Origin: Pseudalgibacter ostreae
GTDB lineage: Bacteria; Bacteroidota; Bacteroidia; Flavobacteriales; Flavobacteriaceae
Assembly (NCBI RefSeq): GCF_042427585.1
Contig: NZ_JBHMFC010000008.1
Location: 62,001 to 126,000 of the forward strand
Direction of reading: 5' to 3'
DNA: 64,000 bases
Shown here: positions 35,268 to 45,143 of the stretch, piece by piece
Layout of the letters: each line of letters begins with the position of its first letter
Position numbering within the stretch: the first letter of the stretch is position 1
Notes under the pieces: generated by a model
The model's database searches: none
What the model was told of the DNA's origin: nothing
The model's input: only the letters and a program-made list of their open reading frames with translations
Position numbers and translations under genes: made by a program

Positions 35268-37814
35268 ATGGACGATAATTTTTCACCCAGAGTAAAAGAT
35301 GTTATTGCATACAGCAAAGAAGAAGCGATGCGTTTAGGCCACGACTTTATAGGTACCGAACATTTAATGCTCGGCCTACTTCGAGATGGCAACGGCAAAG
35401 CAATCAATATACTGAATGCTTTAGACATTGATTTAAATCATTTAAGACGAAAAGTAGAAATATTGAGCCCCGCCAACCCAAATATACCTGTAATTTCAAA
35501 TCAAAAAAAGAACTTACATTTAACTAGGCAAGCAGAGCGTGCTTTAAAAACCACATTTTTAGAAGCGAAGCTATTTCAAAGTAATTCTATAAATACCGCA
35601 CATTTACTGTTGTGTATTTTAAGAAATGAAAACGACCCCACTACCAAGCTTCTAAATAAACTTAAAGTGGATTACGACAATGTTAAAGAACAATTCAAAC
35701 TCATGATTACAAACGACAACGACTACATAGAACCAAAGGCCCAGTCTTTTCAAGATGATGACACTTCGCCAGAGGATTCCTCCAAAGACAACCTTTTTAG
35801 CACTCCAACAGGGAAAACTAACAAAAAATCTAAAACACCTGTTCTAGATAACTTTGGACGCGACCTAACGGCCATGGCCGAGGAAGGAAAACTAGATCCA
35901 GTGGTAGGGCGCGAAAAAGAAATTGAACGGGTTTCGCAAATTTTAAGCAGAAGAAAGAAAAATAACCCGTTACTTATTGGTGAACCTGGTGTTGGTAAAT
36001 CTGCAATTGCCGAAGGTTTAGCCCTGAGAATAACAAAACGAAAAGTATCCCGTATCCTTTTTAACAAACGCGTGGTGACTTTAGATTTGGCAAGCTTGGT
36101 GGCTGGCACAAAATATCGTGGCCAATTTGAAGAACGGATGAAAGCCGTCATGAACGAACTTGAAAAAAATGACGATGTCATCCTCTTTATAGACGAAATC
36201 CACACTATTGTTGGGGCTGGCGGCGCTACAGGAAGCTTAGATGCTTCCAATATGTTCAAGCCTGCTTTAGCACGTGGTGAAATTCAATGTATTGGCGCCA
36301 CCACTTTAGATGAATACAGACAGTATATAGAAAAAGATGGTGCTTTAGAGCGTCGTTTCCAAAAAGTCATTATAGAGCCTACAACGGTTGAAGAAACCAT
36401 TGAAATCCTTAACAACATTAAAGGGAAATATGAGGAGCACCATAATGTGGATTATACTCCAGAAGCGATTGAAGCTTGTGTAAGGTTAACCAATCGCTAC
36501 ATGACAGAGCGTTTTTTACCAGACAAAGCCATTGATGCTTTGGATGAAGCAGGATCTCGTGTCCATATAACCAATATCGAAGTTCCTAAGCAAATAATTG
36601 AACTGGAAAATCAATTGGAGGCGATTAAAGAAACCAAAAATGCGGTTGTAAAAAAGCAAAAATATGAAGAGGCCGCAAAGCTTAGGGACGACGAGAAGCG
36701 TCTTGAAAAAGAATTGGCCATTGCTCAAGAAAAATGGGAAGAAGACACCAAACAAAATCGTGAAATTGTAACGGAAGACAATGTTGCAGATGTGGTATCT
36801 ATGATTACCGGCATCCCTGTTAACAGAATCGCCCAAACAGAAATTAACAAACTAGCATTATTGCCAGAATTGATTAGAGGCAAAGTTATTGGCCAAGACG
36901 AGGCTGTTGCAAAGGTCGTAAAGGCCATACAGCGTAATCGTGCAGGACTTAAAGACCCCAATAAGCCCATTGGCTCATTTATATTTTTAGGGCAAACAGG
37001 CGTAGGGAAAACACAGTTGGCCAAAGTACTGTCTAAAGAATTATTTGACAATGATGATGCACTGATTAGAATCGACATGAGCGAATATATGGAGAAGTTC
37101 GCAATCTCTAGATTAGTGGGTGCACCTCCAGGCTACGTCGGTTACGAAGAAGGTGGGCAATTAACAGAAAAAGTAAGACGAAAACCTTATGCAGTCATTC
37201 TTTTAGATGAAATAGAGAAAGCACATCCAGATGTATTCAATATGCTGCTACAAGTATTAGACGATGGTTTTCTAACAGATAGCCTAGGCAGAAAAATTGA
37301 TTTCAGAAACACGATTATCATCATGACCTCTAATATTGGAGCTAGAAAATTAAAAGATTTTGGATCTGGTATCGGTTTTGGCACCGCTTCTCAAAAAGCA
37401 CAGGAAGACGCTAATGCTAGAAGTGTAATTGAAAATGCATTGAAAAAATCTTTTGCCCCAGAATTTTTAAATAGAATTGATGATGTTGTGGTATTCAATC
37501 CTTTAGAAAAAGAACATATCAGTAAAATTATCGATATAGAGCTTAATAAGCTACTTATTAGAATTAAAGATTTAGGCTATACTTTAAAATTAAGCGACCC
37601 AGCTAAGGCCTATATTGCCGAAAAAGGCTTTGATAAGCAGTATGGTGCAAGACCACTAAAAAGAGCTATTCAAAAATATATTGAAGACACTTTAGCGGAA
37701 GAAATTGTGGCATCACATGTAGATGAAGGCGATGAAATCCTTATCGATTTGGATGACAAAACAAACGAATTGAATGTGGAAATCAAAAAAGCCGAAAAAT
37801 CAACAGAATCTTAA
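35268..37814 (+). CDS. clpC: ClpC-type AAA+ protease chaperone
   Basis: An 848-residue ClpC/MecB that unfolds proteins for ClpP or refolds aggregates. I chose the ATG at 35268 because MDDNFSPRVKDVIAYS is the family start and AGGAAA lies just before it; an ATG at 35247 is in frame but unsupported. Domains: Clp-N repeats (about 1-145), AAA1 with Walker A GEPGVGKSA near residue 238, a UVR-like coiled region (KQKYEEAAKLRDDEKRLEKE) near residue 465, and AAA2 with Walker A GQTGVGKT near residue 575. The UVR region supports ClpC over ClpA. A terminator follows. Confidence 0.95.
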   Translation: MDDNFSPRVKDVIAYSKEEAMRLGHDFIGTEHLMLGLLRDGNGKAINILNALDIDLNHLRRKVEILSPANPNIPVISNQKKNLHLTRQAERALKTTFLEAKLFQSNSINTAHLLLCILRNENDPTTKLLNKLKVDYDNVKEQFKLMITNDNDYIEPKAQSFQDDDTSPEDSSKDNLFSTPTGKTNKKSKTPVLDNFGRDLTAMAEEGKLDPVVGREKEIERVSQILSRRKKNNPLLIGEPGVGKSAIAEGLALRITKRKVSRILFNKRVVTLDLASLVAGTKYRGQFEERMKAVMNELEKNDDVILFIDEIHTIVGAGGATGSLDASNMFKPALARGEIQCIGATTLDEYRQYIEKDGALERRFQKVIIEPTTVEETIEILNNIKGKYEEHHNVDYTPEAIEACVRLTNRYMTERFLPDKAIDALDEAGSRVHITNIEVPKQIIELENQLEAIKETKNAVVKKQKYEEAAKLRDDEKRLEKELAIAQEKWEEDTKQNREIVTEDNVADVVSMITGIPVNRIAQTEINKLALLPELIRGKVIGQDEAVAKVVKAIQRNRAGLKDPNKPIGSFIFLGQTGVGKTQLAKVLSKELFDNDDALIRIDMSEYMEKFAISRLVGAPPGYVGYEEGGQLTEKVRRKPYAVILLDEIEKAHPDVFNMLLQVLDDGFLTDSLGRKIDFRNTIIIMTSNIGARKLKDFGSGIGFGTASQKAQEDANARSVIENALKKSFAPEFLNRIDDVVVFNPLEKEHISKIIDIELNKLLIRIKDLGYTLKLSDPAKAYIAEKGFDKQYGARPLKRAIQKYIEDTLAEEIVASHVDEGDEILIDLDDKTNELNVEIKKAEKSTES

Positions 37815-37839
37815 AAATAGTATTACCTAACAATTCAAG

Positions 37840-37867
37840 AACCCAGAAAAAATTTCTGGGTTTTTTT
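37840..37867 (+). terminator. Rho-independent terminator of clpC
   Basis: AACCCAGAAA pairs with TTTCTGGGTT around a three-base loop and is followed by T6. Confidence 0.85.
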
Positions 37868-37878
37868 ATATCCTTTTT

Positions 37879-38364
37879 TTAAATCGGCACACTATATGTA
37901 TTCTTAATTTCTCCCATTACAAAAGTACTGTGCGCACTCCCTATATTTTGAATTCGCCCTAAACGATCTAAAACAAAATTTTGGTATTCTTTCATGTCTT
38001 TCACCAATATCTTCAAAAAAAAATCATAATCCCCAGAAATATTATAGCACTCTACCACTTCATTTAAAGCTAAAATATCCTTAACTACTTGATCCCCTAT
38101 TTCTCGCGTATGTTCCTTTAGGGTAATGTTACAAAATATCATCAACCCCTTATTTAATTTTTCAGCATCCAAAACCGCTACATAACGCTTGATATACCCT
38201 CCTTTTTCCAACTTTTTTACCCGTTCAAAAACCGGTGTTGTAGATAAGTTTACTTTGGCGGCCAACTCTTTAGTCTTCAAGCTCGAATTGGCTTGTAAAA
38301 GTTTCAAAATTCGAATGTCGATGGCATCTAAAGTTGATGTAGAATTATTTTCTATAAAACCCAT
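37879..38364 (-). CDS. Lrp/AsnC-family transcriptional regulator
   Basis: A 161-residue protein with a winged helix-turn-helix (about residues 10-65: DAIDIRILKLLQANSSLKTK through STTPVFERVKKLEKGGYI) and a C-terminal RAM ligand-binding domain (ITLKEHTREIGDQ, ECYNISGDYDFFLKILVKDM). Family members sense amino acids and bind DNA as dimers or octamers. It is divergent from metE across 134 bases, which suggests that it controls metE and itself; a methionine effector is inference. The minus strand has TATTTTTG at 38406-38413. Confidence 0.9.
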   Translation of the reverse strand: MGFIENNSTSTLDAIDIRILKLLQANSSLKTKELAAKVNLSTTPVFERVKKLEKGGYIKRYVAVLDAEKLNKGLMIFCNITLKEHTREIGDQVVKDILALNEVVECYNISGDYDFFLKILVKDMKEYQNFVLDRLGRIQNIGSAHSTFVMGEIKNTYSVPI

Positions 38365-38405
38365 AATTTACGCTTATCAATAGTTTATAAATCTCTTATT
38401 AACAG

Positions 38406-38413
38406 CAAAAATA
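38406..38413 (-). promoter_or_regulatory. candidate -7 element for the lrp-like gene
   Basis: Minus strand TATTTTTG, exact TAnnTTTG, about 40 bases from the start at 38364. No clear TTG upstream. Confidence 0.3.
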
Positions 38414-38464
38414 GTCTATTAACCTAAAAAAACAGCCTTATTATTTTATTTTATTCTTTAAACA

Positions 38465-38472
38465 TAACTTTG
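38465..38472 (+). promoter_or_regulatory. candidate -7 element for metE
   Basis: TAACTTTG, exact TAnnTTTG, 26 bases before the metE ATG. The absence of a TTG at -33 would fit activator-dependent transcription. The leader is too short to hold a SAM riboswitch. Confidence 0.4.
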
Positions 38473-38498
38473 CTTAGACATTAAAACTACTTAAAATT

Positions 38499-40802
38499 AT
38501 GAAAACTACCGTTTTAGGATATCCACGGATTGGAAGCCAACGTGAATTAAAAAAAGCTTGTGAAGCCTTTTGGTCTGGAAAATCTAGTGAAGAGGCGCTA
38601 TTACAGATAGGAACCGAATTAAAGAAAAAGAATTGGTTACAACAACAACAATTAGGTATTGATTTAATACCGTCTAATGATTTTTCGTTTTACGACCAAG
38701 TTCTGGATGCCTGTTTAACCTTTGGGTGTATTCCAAATCGTTATAAAAACATAGACAAAAGTAACGTTCTGGAACTGTATTTTGCTATGGCACGCGGACT
38801 TCAAAAGGAAAATATTGACGTAACCGCTATGGAAATGACCAAGTGGTTTGATACCAATTATCATTATATAGTGCCAGAATTTGAAAAAGAACAAACTTTT
38901 GAATTCTTTTCGAAAAAAATAATCAATGAATATAAAGAAGCTCTTGAGTTAGGCATAAAGACCAAGCCTGTATTAATTGGCCCTGTAACCTTTCTTCTTT
39001 TAGGAAAAGAAAAGGAAGCCGGTTTCCATAGGATAGATTTATTAGAGAAACTTTTACCCGTATATTTTGAAGTCTTATCGGCATTAACCGATTTAGGGGT
39101 TACGTATGTACAATTTGATGAACCTTGCCTAGCCCTTAACCTGTCTGAAAAAGAACAACAGGCAATAAAAATTACTTATGAAAAAATAAATGCGGAATTC
39201 CCTAAACTAAAAGTATATCTTGCCAATTACTTTGATTGTTATGGAGACAATCTAGATATCGCACTTCAACTACCAGTAGACACCCTACACCTTGACTTAG
39301 TAAGATGTACTTCCCAATTAGATGACATTTTAGAATCTAAGCATTTTAACCCTAAAACAAAACTTTCTTTAGGTGTTGTAGACGGCAGGAACATTTGGAA
39401 GAACGATTTTGAAGCCTCTCTAAAACTCATAGAAAAAGCTTCTAAAAAAATAGCATCAGAAAATTTATGGATAGCCACATCCTGCTCGTTGTTACACACG
39501 CCTTACGATTTGGATTTAGAATCCACTTTAAAACCGGAAATAAAACAATGGTTGGCTTTTGCTAAACAAAAACTTGAGGAAGTTGTTACGCTTAGAAATC
39601 TGTTATCTGATGAAAGTGATGCCTATTTATCTCTTTTTGAAGAAAACAAACTAGCCAATCTTACAAGAAAAAATTCTAGTTTAATACATAATGAAAACGT
39701 TAAAGAACGTATTCTAAACCTAAAACCTTCAGATTCGCACCGCGACAATCCGTTTTCTATACGTCAGGCCCAACAAAAACAAACCCTTAACCTACCTTTA
39801 TTCCCCACTACAACTATTGGGTCTTTCCCACAAACTAAAGAAGTGAGAAGCTGGCGGTTAAAACACAAAAAAGGACTTATAAGCCAAGAAGAATATGATA
39901 GTTTAATTGCTAAGGAAATTGAAGATTCTATACGTTTCCAAGAAAAAATTGGGCTAGATGTATTGGTTCATGGTGAGTTTGAACGTAACGACATGGTAGA
40001 ATACTTTGGTGAAAAACTAAATGGATTTGCCTTTAGCAACTTTGGTTGGGTACAAAGTTACGGCAGCCGATGCGTTAAGCCTCCTATTTTATTTGGTGAT
40101 GTGTCTCGTGAAAAGCCTATGACTGTTAAATGGTCCGAATACGCACAGTCTTTAACAAAAACTCCAGTAAAAGGGATGTTAACAGGGCCGGTTACCATTT
40201 TACAATGGTCTTTTGTTAGAAACGACCAGCCCAGATCGACTACTTGTAATCAAATAGCTTTAGCCATAAGAGACGAAGTCATCGACCTGGAACAACATGG
40301 TTTAAAAGTGATTCAAATAGACGAACCAGCCATTCGTGAAGGCTTACCATTAAGAAAAGAAAATTGGAACGCATATCTGGATTGGGCCATAAAAGCTTTT
40401 AGAATTTCGGCTAGTGGTGTTACTGACGATACCCAGATACACACCCATATGTGTTATTCTGAATTTAACGATATTATGAGCAGTATTGCCGCTATGGATG
40501 CTGATGTGATTACCATAGAAACCTCGCGATCTAACATGGAACTATTAGATGCTTTTGTAACCTTTAAGTATCCTAATGAAATTGGTCCGGGCGTGTATGA
40601 CATCCATTCGCCAAGAGTGCCATCCTTAACCGAGATTGAAGACCTGTTAATAAAGGCTAAAAATGTTTTGCCCAAAGAACATATATGGGTTAATCCAGAT
40701 TGTGGCTTAAAAACCCGAGCATGGCCAGAAACAAAAGAAGCTTTAAGAAATCTTGTAAAGGCTGCTGAAAATTTAAGAAAAAGAGAATTGGAATTAGTTT
40801 AG
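38499..40802 (+). CDS. metE: cobalamin-independent methionine synthase
   Basis: A 767-residue MetE that transfers the methyl group of 5-methyltetrahydropteroyl-triglutamate to homocysteine. Two (beta-alpha)8 barrels are present; the C-terminal one has the zinc ligands in HTHMCYSEF (His and Cys) and NPDCGLKTR (Cys). The N-terminal TTVLGYPRIGSQRELKKA is the family start. Full length and no anomaly. It is divergent from an Lrp/AsnC gene that is its likely regulator. Confidence 0.97.
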   Translation: MKTTVLGYPRIGSQRELKKACEAFWSGKSSEEALLQIGTELKKKNWLQQQQLGIDLIPSNDFSFYDQVLDACLTFGCIPNRYKNIDKSNVLELYFAMARGLQKENIDVTAMEMTKWFDTNYHYIVPEFEKEQTFEFFSKKIINEYKEALELGIKTKPVLIGPVTFLLLGKEKEAGFHRIDLLEKLLPVYFEVLSALTDLGVTYVQFDEPCLALNLSEKEQQAIKITYEKINAEFPKLKVYLANYFDCYGDNLDIALQLPVDTLHLDLVRCTSQLDDILESKHFNPKTKLSLGVVDGRNIWKNDFEASLKLIEKASKKIASENLWIATSCSLLHTPYDLDLESTLKPEIKQWLAFAKQKLEEVVTLRNLLSDESDAYLSLFEENKLANLTRKNSSLIHNENVKERILNLKPSDSHRDNPFSIRQAQQKQTLNLPLFPTTTIGSFPQTKEVRSWRLKHKKGLISQEEYDSLIAKEIEDSIRFQEKIGLDVLVHGEFERNDMVEYFGEKLNGFAFSNFGWVQSYGSRCVKPPILFGDVSREKPMTVKWSEYAQSLTKTPVKGMLTGPVTILQWSFVRNDQPRSTTCNQIALAIRDEVIDLEQHGLKVIQIDEPAIREGLPLRKENWNAYLDWAIKAFRISASGVTDDTQIHTHMCYSEFNDIMSSIAAMDADVITIETSRSNMELLDAFVTFKYPNEIGPGVYDIHSPRVPSLTEIEDLLIKAKNVLPKEHIWVNPDCGLKTRAWPETKEALRNLVKAAENLRKRELELV

Positions 40803-40828
40803 TTTATTTATTTATTTATTTGAAGTTT

Positions 40829-40873
40829 AAAAGTCTGGAACCTGATGTGAGAAATCAGGATTCAGACTTTTTT
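40829..40873. terminator. bidirectional terminator between metE and the MFS gene
   Basis: A two-part stem (AAAAGTCTG with CAGACTTTTT, and CCTGAT with ATCAGG) with A and T flanks. Its right arm overlaps the stop codon of the converging MFS gene. Confidence 0.75.
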
Positions 40874-42163
40874 ATTTTCCTTAGGTACCCTAAAGAGCAA
40901 AATAATACCAAACAAAAAGAATACGAATAGAAACAAAATAGCATGGCGCATGCTACCTGTAATCTGATCAATAGTTCCATAAATAATCATACCTATAACT
41001 ATTCCTATTTTTTCTGCCACATCATAAAAACTAAAATACGAGGTAGTATCTTCTGTTTCTGGTAGAAACTTTGAGTAGGTAGATCTAGCAAGCGATTGAA
41101 TACCGCCCATAACCAACCCCACAACACTTGCTGCGATATAAAATTGTACGGGCGTTTTCATATAATAGGCATAAAAACATATGCCCATCCAAATAAAATT
41201 AATAGCAATAAGCGTTTTAATGTTTCCAAACTTAGCAGAAGCTTTAGACGTTAAAAAAGCTCCTAAAATGGCAACCAATTGTATTACTAATATACTCACG
41301 ATCAATCCGGTGGTTTTCTCTGCATCCCCACCCCAATTAATTTCTTCTTCTCCAAAATAAACTGCGACCAACATAATGGTCTGTACCGCCATACTAAACA
41401 CAAAAAAAGCATGCAAATAGCGCTTTAACCTTAAATTTAACTGCAATTGTTCCCATACTAAGCGCAGCTCCTTTAAACCATTAAACACAATAGCTCGAGT
41501 GACCTTATGCCCAGACGACGTTCCTTTTGGTAAAAAATAAAAAGAATATTGAGCGAATATTATCCACCATAAGCCTACCGTTACAAAAGCATATCGCATC
41601 ATTTGTATTTTAGCCTCACCAGTACCTTGACTCATAACCATTGCTAAATTCAAAATAAGTAAAATAACGCTTCCAATATAGCCCATTGAAAACCCTTTGG
41701 CACTTATTTTATCCTGCTGTTCTAAAAAAGCAATGTCTGGTAGGTAAGAATTATAAAAAACCAAACTGCCCCAATACCCTATAAGTCCCATAAAATAAAA
41801 CAAAACACTAAGGTAAATATGTTCTAAACTAAACCAATACAACCCAATACAGCCTGCACCACCCACATAGCAAAAAAATTTTAAAAAGTTTTTTTTGTTA
41901 CCCACATAATCTGCAATTCCAGAAAGTATAGGAGACATACATGCCACGACCAAAAAAGTAAACGCTGTTACAAAGGTTATCAGTACCGTGCTTTTAAACT
42001 CAAATCCAAAAGCATCCACTTTTTTTACTTCTGAAATAAATAATGCCGAATAAAATATAGGAAAGATAGAAGACGCAATGGTTAGCGTATAAACTGAATT
42101 TGCCCAGTCGTAAAATGCCCAAGCATTTAATAATTTTTTACTCCCCTTTTCCAGTTGTTTCAT
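40862..42163 (-). CDS. MFS permease of the UMF1/Atg22-like family
   Basis: A 433-residue integral membrane protein with 12 or so hydrophobic segments. The N-terminus (NAWAFYDWANSVYTLTIASS) is typical of the UMF1/vacuole effluxer Atg22-like family, and DYVGNKKNFLKFFCYVGG is the cytoplasmic loop motif. Bacterial members are thought to export small solutes such as amino acids, but no substrate is known. It converges with metE; a link to methionine is not supported beyond proximity. Confidence 0.85.
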   Translation of the reverse strand: MKQLEKGSKKLLNAWAFYDWANSVYTLTIASSIFPIFYSALFISEVKKVDAFGFEFKSTVLITFVTAFTFLVVACMSPILSGIADYVGNKKNFLKFFCYVGGAGCIGLYWFSLEHIYLSVLFYFMGLIGYWGSLVFYNSYLPDIAFLEQQDKISAKGFSMGYIGSVILLILNLAMVMSQGTGEAKIQMMRYAFVTVGLWWIIFAQYSFYFLPKGTSSGHKVTRAIVFNGLKELRLVWEQLQLNLRLKRYLHAFFVFSMAVQTIMLVAVYFGEEEINWGGDAEKTTGLIVSILVIQLVAILGAFLTSKASAKFGNIKTLIAINFIWMGICFYAYYMKTPVQFYIAASVVGLVMGGIQSLARSTYSKFLPETEDTTSYFSFYDVAEKIGIVIGMIIYGTIDQITGSMRHAILFLFVFFLFGIILLFRVPKENKKV

Positions 42164-42228
42164 ATGTGGTGTTTAACTATAGCGCATGTCGTTATAAAAG
42201 CGCGATAATATGGTGGATATACTCAATA

Positions 42229-42254
42229 AAAAAGCCGCTTTTTATAAGCGGCTT
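42229..42254 (-). terminator. terminator of the M48 protease gene
   Basis: AAGCCGCTT pairs with AAGCGGCTT around a five-base loop, followed on the minus strand by TTTTTTA. Confidence 0.8.
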
Positions 42255-42294
42255 CTAAAGTAATTAAATATTTTTAAATGGAGCATTGCTATGA

Positions 42295-43110
42295 TTACCT
42301 AAAACTGGTAACTCCAAATTTTTTGGCCTCTTCCTTGGCTTTTGGAGCTAAGGCAGTCAGATTTGCAATTCTAGTATCATTAGACGGATGTGTACTTAAA
42401 AACTCTGGGGGTGCTTCCCCCCCACTATTGGCTTTCATACGTTTCCATAGTTCGGCTGCTTCATCAGGATTATAACCTGCTACAGCCATAATGTAAAGTC
42501 CGATTTTATCTGCTTCACTTTCATGGCTTCTACTAAATGGCAACATAAGTCCTACTTGAGAACCCACGCCATAATATTGATTAAAAGCATTACGAGTTTC
42601 TTCATCACTAATGGCAATATTTCCCGCTACAGCACCAAATTGCTGTAACATACCAGCACTCATACGTTGTTGACCGTGATTTGCTAAAGCATGAGCCACC
42701 TCATGCCCCATAATAGCCGCCACACCTGTTTCGTTTTTTGCTATAGGCAAGATACCGGTATAGAAAACAATTTTACCGCCTGGCATACACCAAGCATTAA
42801 CGGTTTTATCGTCTACTAATTTGTACTCCCATTTATAATCGTTTAAATAGCCCACATATCCATTGGCAGATAGCCAGCGCTCTGCAGCAACAGCAATACG
42901 CTGTCCAACTCGTGTTATCATTTCAGCGTCTTTAGTACCTGTTACCACTTTGTTTTCGTTTAAAAACTCATCATACTGGGCAAATGCTGTTGGAAATAAT
43001 TGTGAGTTTGGCACCAATGCCATCGTCTTTTTTCCTGTAAAAGGGTTTGTAGAACAGGCTGCCATAAGCACCAATGCTCCAAACGCTATTGTTATTTTTT
43101 TAAGTTTCAT
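42295..43110 (-). CDS. M48-family metalloprotease lipoprotein
   Basis: A 271-residue zinc protease with a lipobox (LMAAC, Cys19), so it is membrane-anchored in the periplasm. HEVAH at residues 136-140 binds zinc, and HESEADKIGL supplies the third ligand. It is the short, single-domain type of the LoiP/YcaL group, without the TPR part of BepA. A role in outer-membrane protein quality control is likely by family. Its terminator lies just downstream. Confidence 0.9.
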   Translation of the reverse strand: MKLKKITIAFGALVLMAACSTNPFTGKKTMALVPNSQLFPTAFAQYDEFLNENKVVTGTKDAEMITRVGQRIAVAAERWLSANGYVGYLNDYKWEYKLVDDKTVNAWCMPGGKIVFYTGILPIAKNETGVAAIMGHEVAHALANHGQQRMSAGMLQQFGAVAGNIAISDEETRNAFNQYYGVGSQVGLMLPFSRSHESEADKIGLYIMAVAGYNPDEAAELWKRMKANSGGEAPPEFLSTHPSNDTRIANLTALAPKAKEEAKKFGVTSFR

Positions 43111-43286
43111 CTTTAGAATTTAATGTGGGGATAAAAATACAAAAAAGTAGCTTTATTTTTAAATACTGCCCTTATATATTTATTCCGTTTTTAAAAGACA
43201 AATGAACAACAAATTGTTAGGTTTCATTAATGCTTTCGACAAAATTGTTAACACATATCTAATCCTTTCAAATAACACCAATTCTA

Positions 43287-43766
43287 ATGAAGACCTTTTT
43301 ATATCTATTTATACCTATGTTTTTTTTAAGTTGTAACAGCTCAGCCCAAAAAAAACCTATAAAATCGGAAGTATTTACAATTACTAAAACTGAAGCCGAA
43401 TGGAAAACCCAATTAACCAATCAAGAATTTAAAGTATTAAGAACATCGGGAACGGAGCCGGCATTTTCTAGTCCGTTAAACGAAAATAAAGGTCGCGGAA
43501 CCTATGTTTGCAAAGCTTGTGAAACCCCGTTGTTTAAAAGTGAGCATAAGTACGATTCTGGCAGCGGTTGGCCAAGTTTTGATAGAGAAATAAAGGGTCA
43601 TGTAGCATTTTCTACAGACCGCGACCTAGGATACCAAAGAATCGAAGAGCATTGCGCCACCTGTGGAGGGCATCTAGGCCATGTATTTAATGATGGGCCA
43701 AAAAATACAACTGGAAAGCGCCATTGCGTGAATGGTGTTGCATTAAAGTTTGTTCCTGAAAATTAA
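43287..43766 (+). CDS. msrB: peptide-methionine (R)-S-oxide reductase, lipoprotein
   Basis: A 159-residue MsrB with a lipobox (FLSC, Cys16), so it repairs oxidised methionine in the periplasm. Zinc cysteines are at about 75, 78 (CKAC) and 123, 126 (CATCGG); the catalytic cysteine is in KRHCVNGVAL (about 147). GSGWPSFDR is intact. It stands alone with no MsrA domain. Confidence 0.93.
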   Translation: MKTFLYLFIPMFFLSCNSSAQKKPIKSEVFTITKTEAEWKTQLTNQEFKVLRTSGTEPAFSSPLNENKGRGTYVCKACETPLFKSEHKYDSGSGWPSFDREIKGHVAFSTDRDLGYQRIEEHCATCGGHLGHVFNDGPKNTTGKRHCVNGVALKFVPEN

Positions 43767-43836
43767 AGAATAGGCCTCAAAATTGTTTACTCTTTTGAAT
43801 ATAAAGAAAAAGAAGATGCATTATCTATATGATTTG

Positions 43837-43844
43837 TATATTTG
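43837..43844 (+). promoter_or_regulatory. candidate -7 element for miaE
   Basis: TATATTTG, exact TAnnTTTG, 43 bases before the ATG at 43888. No TTG at the expected distance. Confidence 0.3.
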
Positions 43845-43887
43845 AATACAAAATCAAACTAGGTTTAATAGCAAATTCCATAATAAT

Positions 43888-44469
43888 ATGCTCGGTTTAA
43901 AACTTCCCACAGACCCACGTTGGGTGAATATTGTTGAAAAGAATATAGAAGAAATACTAACGGATCACGCTTTTTGTGAACAGAAAGCTACAAGTACAGC
44001 TATTTCTTTAATTGTGAGTTTTCCAGAATATACAGATTTAGTACAAGAAATGGTCGCTTTGGTAAAAGAAGAAATCAGTCATTTTAAAATGGTACATGAT
44101 AAAATTATCGAACGGGGCTGGACGCTTGGGCGAGACAGACGCGATGATTACGTGATTCAGCTTTTACAATTTTTCCCAAAGGGCGGTAGTAGGACTACTC
44201 AATTAGTACATCGTTTATTGTATGCTGCGCTTATTGAAGCTAGAAGTTGTGAGCGCTTTAGATTGCTCTCTCAAGAGCTAGAAGACAAAGAGCTTGCTCA
44301 TTTTTATAAACAGCTTATGGTAAGCGAGGCCAACCATTACACCATGTTTCTTGGTTTTGCACGACAGTACGGAGACAAAAAAGAAGTGGATACCAAGTGG
44401 CAACAACTTCTTGAATATGAAGCAGAAATTATGAGCAACTTAGGAAAAACAGAAACCATACACGGTTAA
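43888..44469 (+). CDS. miaE: tRNA-(ms2io6A37) hydroxylase
   Basis: A 193-residue all-helical diiron monooxygenase that hydroxylates the isopentenyl group of ms2i6A37 in tRNA. Probable iron ligands are in VKEEISHFKMVHD (about residues 69-75), EARSCERF (about 132) and SEANHY (about 157). Length matches the family. Its stop overlaps the stop of the converging beta-barrel gene. Confidence 0.9.
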   Translation: MLGLKLPTDPRWVNIVEKNIEEILTDHAFCEQKATSTAISLIVSFPEYTDLVQEMVALVKEEISHFKMVHDKIIERGWTLGRDRRDDYVIQLLQFFPKGGSRTTQLVHRLLYAALIEARSCERFRLLSQELEDKELAHFYKQLMVSEANHYTMFLGFARQYGDKKEVDTKWQQLLEYEAEIMSNLGKTETIHG

Positions 44470-44993
44470 AACTTATAACCAACACCTAATTGGATAGTTG
44501 AGTTTTTGGCGGAAACGCCTAAATACTCATCAAAAATATTTGAAATCCCATAGGTATACCGTGCATCGATAAACAAGGCATAATTAAGTTTATATTCTAA
44601 AGCACCAACCGCCGAGTAAGCCATATTCCTGATACCATCATCTTTTTTATGGATTTTCAAACCTACTTGAGGCCCTGCGCCCAGATGCATTTTATTGCCT
44701 AACCTCAACTTTAATAAAATAGGAGCCTGTAGATAATCTAACTGAATTAGTTCTTGTTTTGCACCTTCAGCAGAAAACTGGATTTCCGGTTGTAAGGAAA
44801 TATTTTTAGACAGGTTGAAATCGGCCAAAAACCCTATATAAAACCCATTTCTATGCTGATTCTCCAAGGTTGGTTTTTTTTCAAAGTCTAAATTTGAAAT
44901 AGTAACACCTGCTCTAACACCATATTTGGCTGCTTGAGAATACCCTTGAAATGCTAAGATGAACAATGCTGTAAAAAGTAATGTTTTTTTCAT
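44466..44993 (-). CDS. outer-membrane beta-barrel protein
   Basis: A 175-residue protein with a signal peptide (MKKTLLFTALFILAFQGYSQ). The mature part alternates hydrophobic and polar residues in about eight strands and ends in an aromatic residue (LGVGYKF), as expected for the porin-family eight-stranded barrel. No enzymatic motif is seen. It converges with miaE with overlapping stop codons. Confidence 0.85.
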   Translation of the reverse strand: MKKTLLFTALFILAFQGYSQAAKYGVRAGVTISNLDFEKKPTLENQHRNGFYIGFLADFNLSKNISLQPEIQFSAEGAKQELIQLDYLQAPILLKLRLGNKMHLGAGPQVGLKIHKKDDGIRNMAYSAVGALEYKLNYALFIDARYTYGISNIFDEYLGVSAKNSTIQLGVGYKF

Positions 44994-45143
44994 AAATGTT
45001 ATTTTTAATAAGTCATTTGAAAACTTAAGAACCCTATGTTTTACACACTGATCACTTGTTTGGAATTGACTTTAAAGTATTACAAAAACGAATATATATT
45101 ATTAATTCAGAAAACAAATATTTAAAAGTCAAAGTGCATAATT

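Noticed and set aside
35750..36259. 169-codon minus-strand frame inside clpC
   Set aside because: Shadow of a highly conserved AAA+ coding region; no independent evidence.
38365..38498. Possible SAM or B12 riboswitch before metE
   Set aside because: The leader after the -7 element is about 20 bases, too short for any known riboswitch, and no conserved core is visible.
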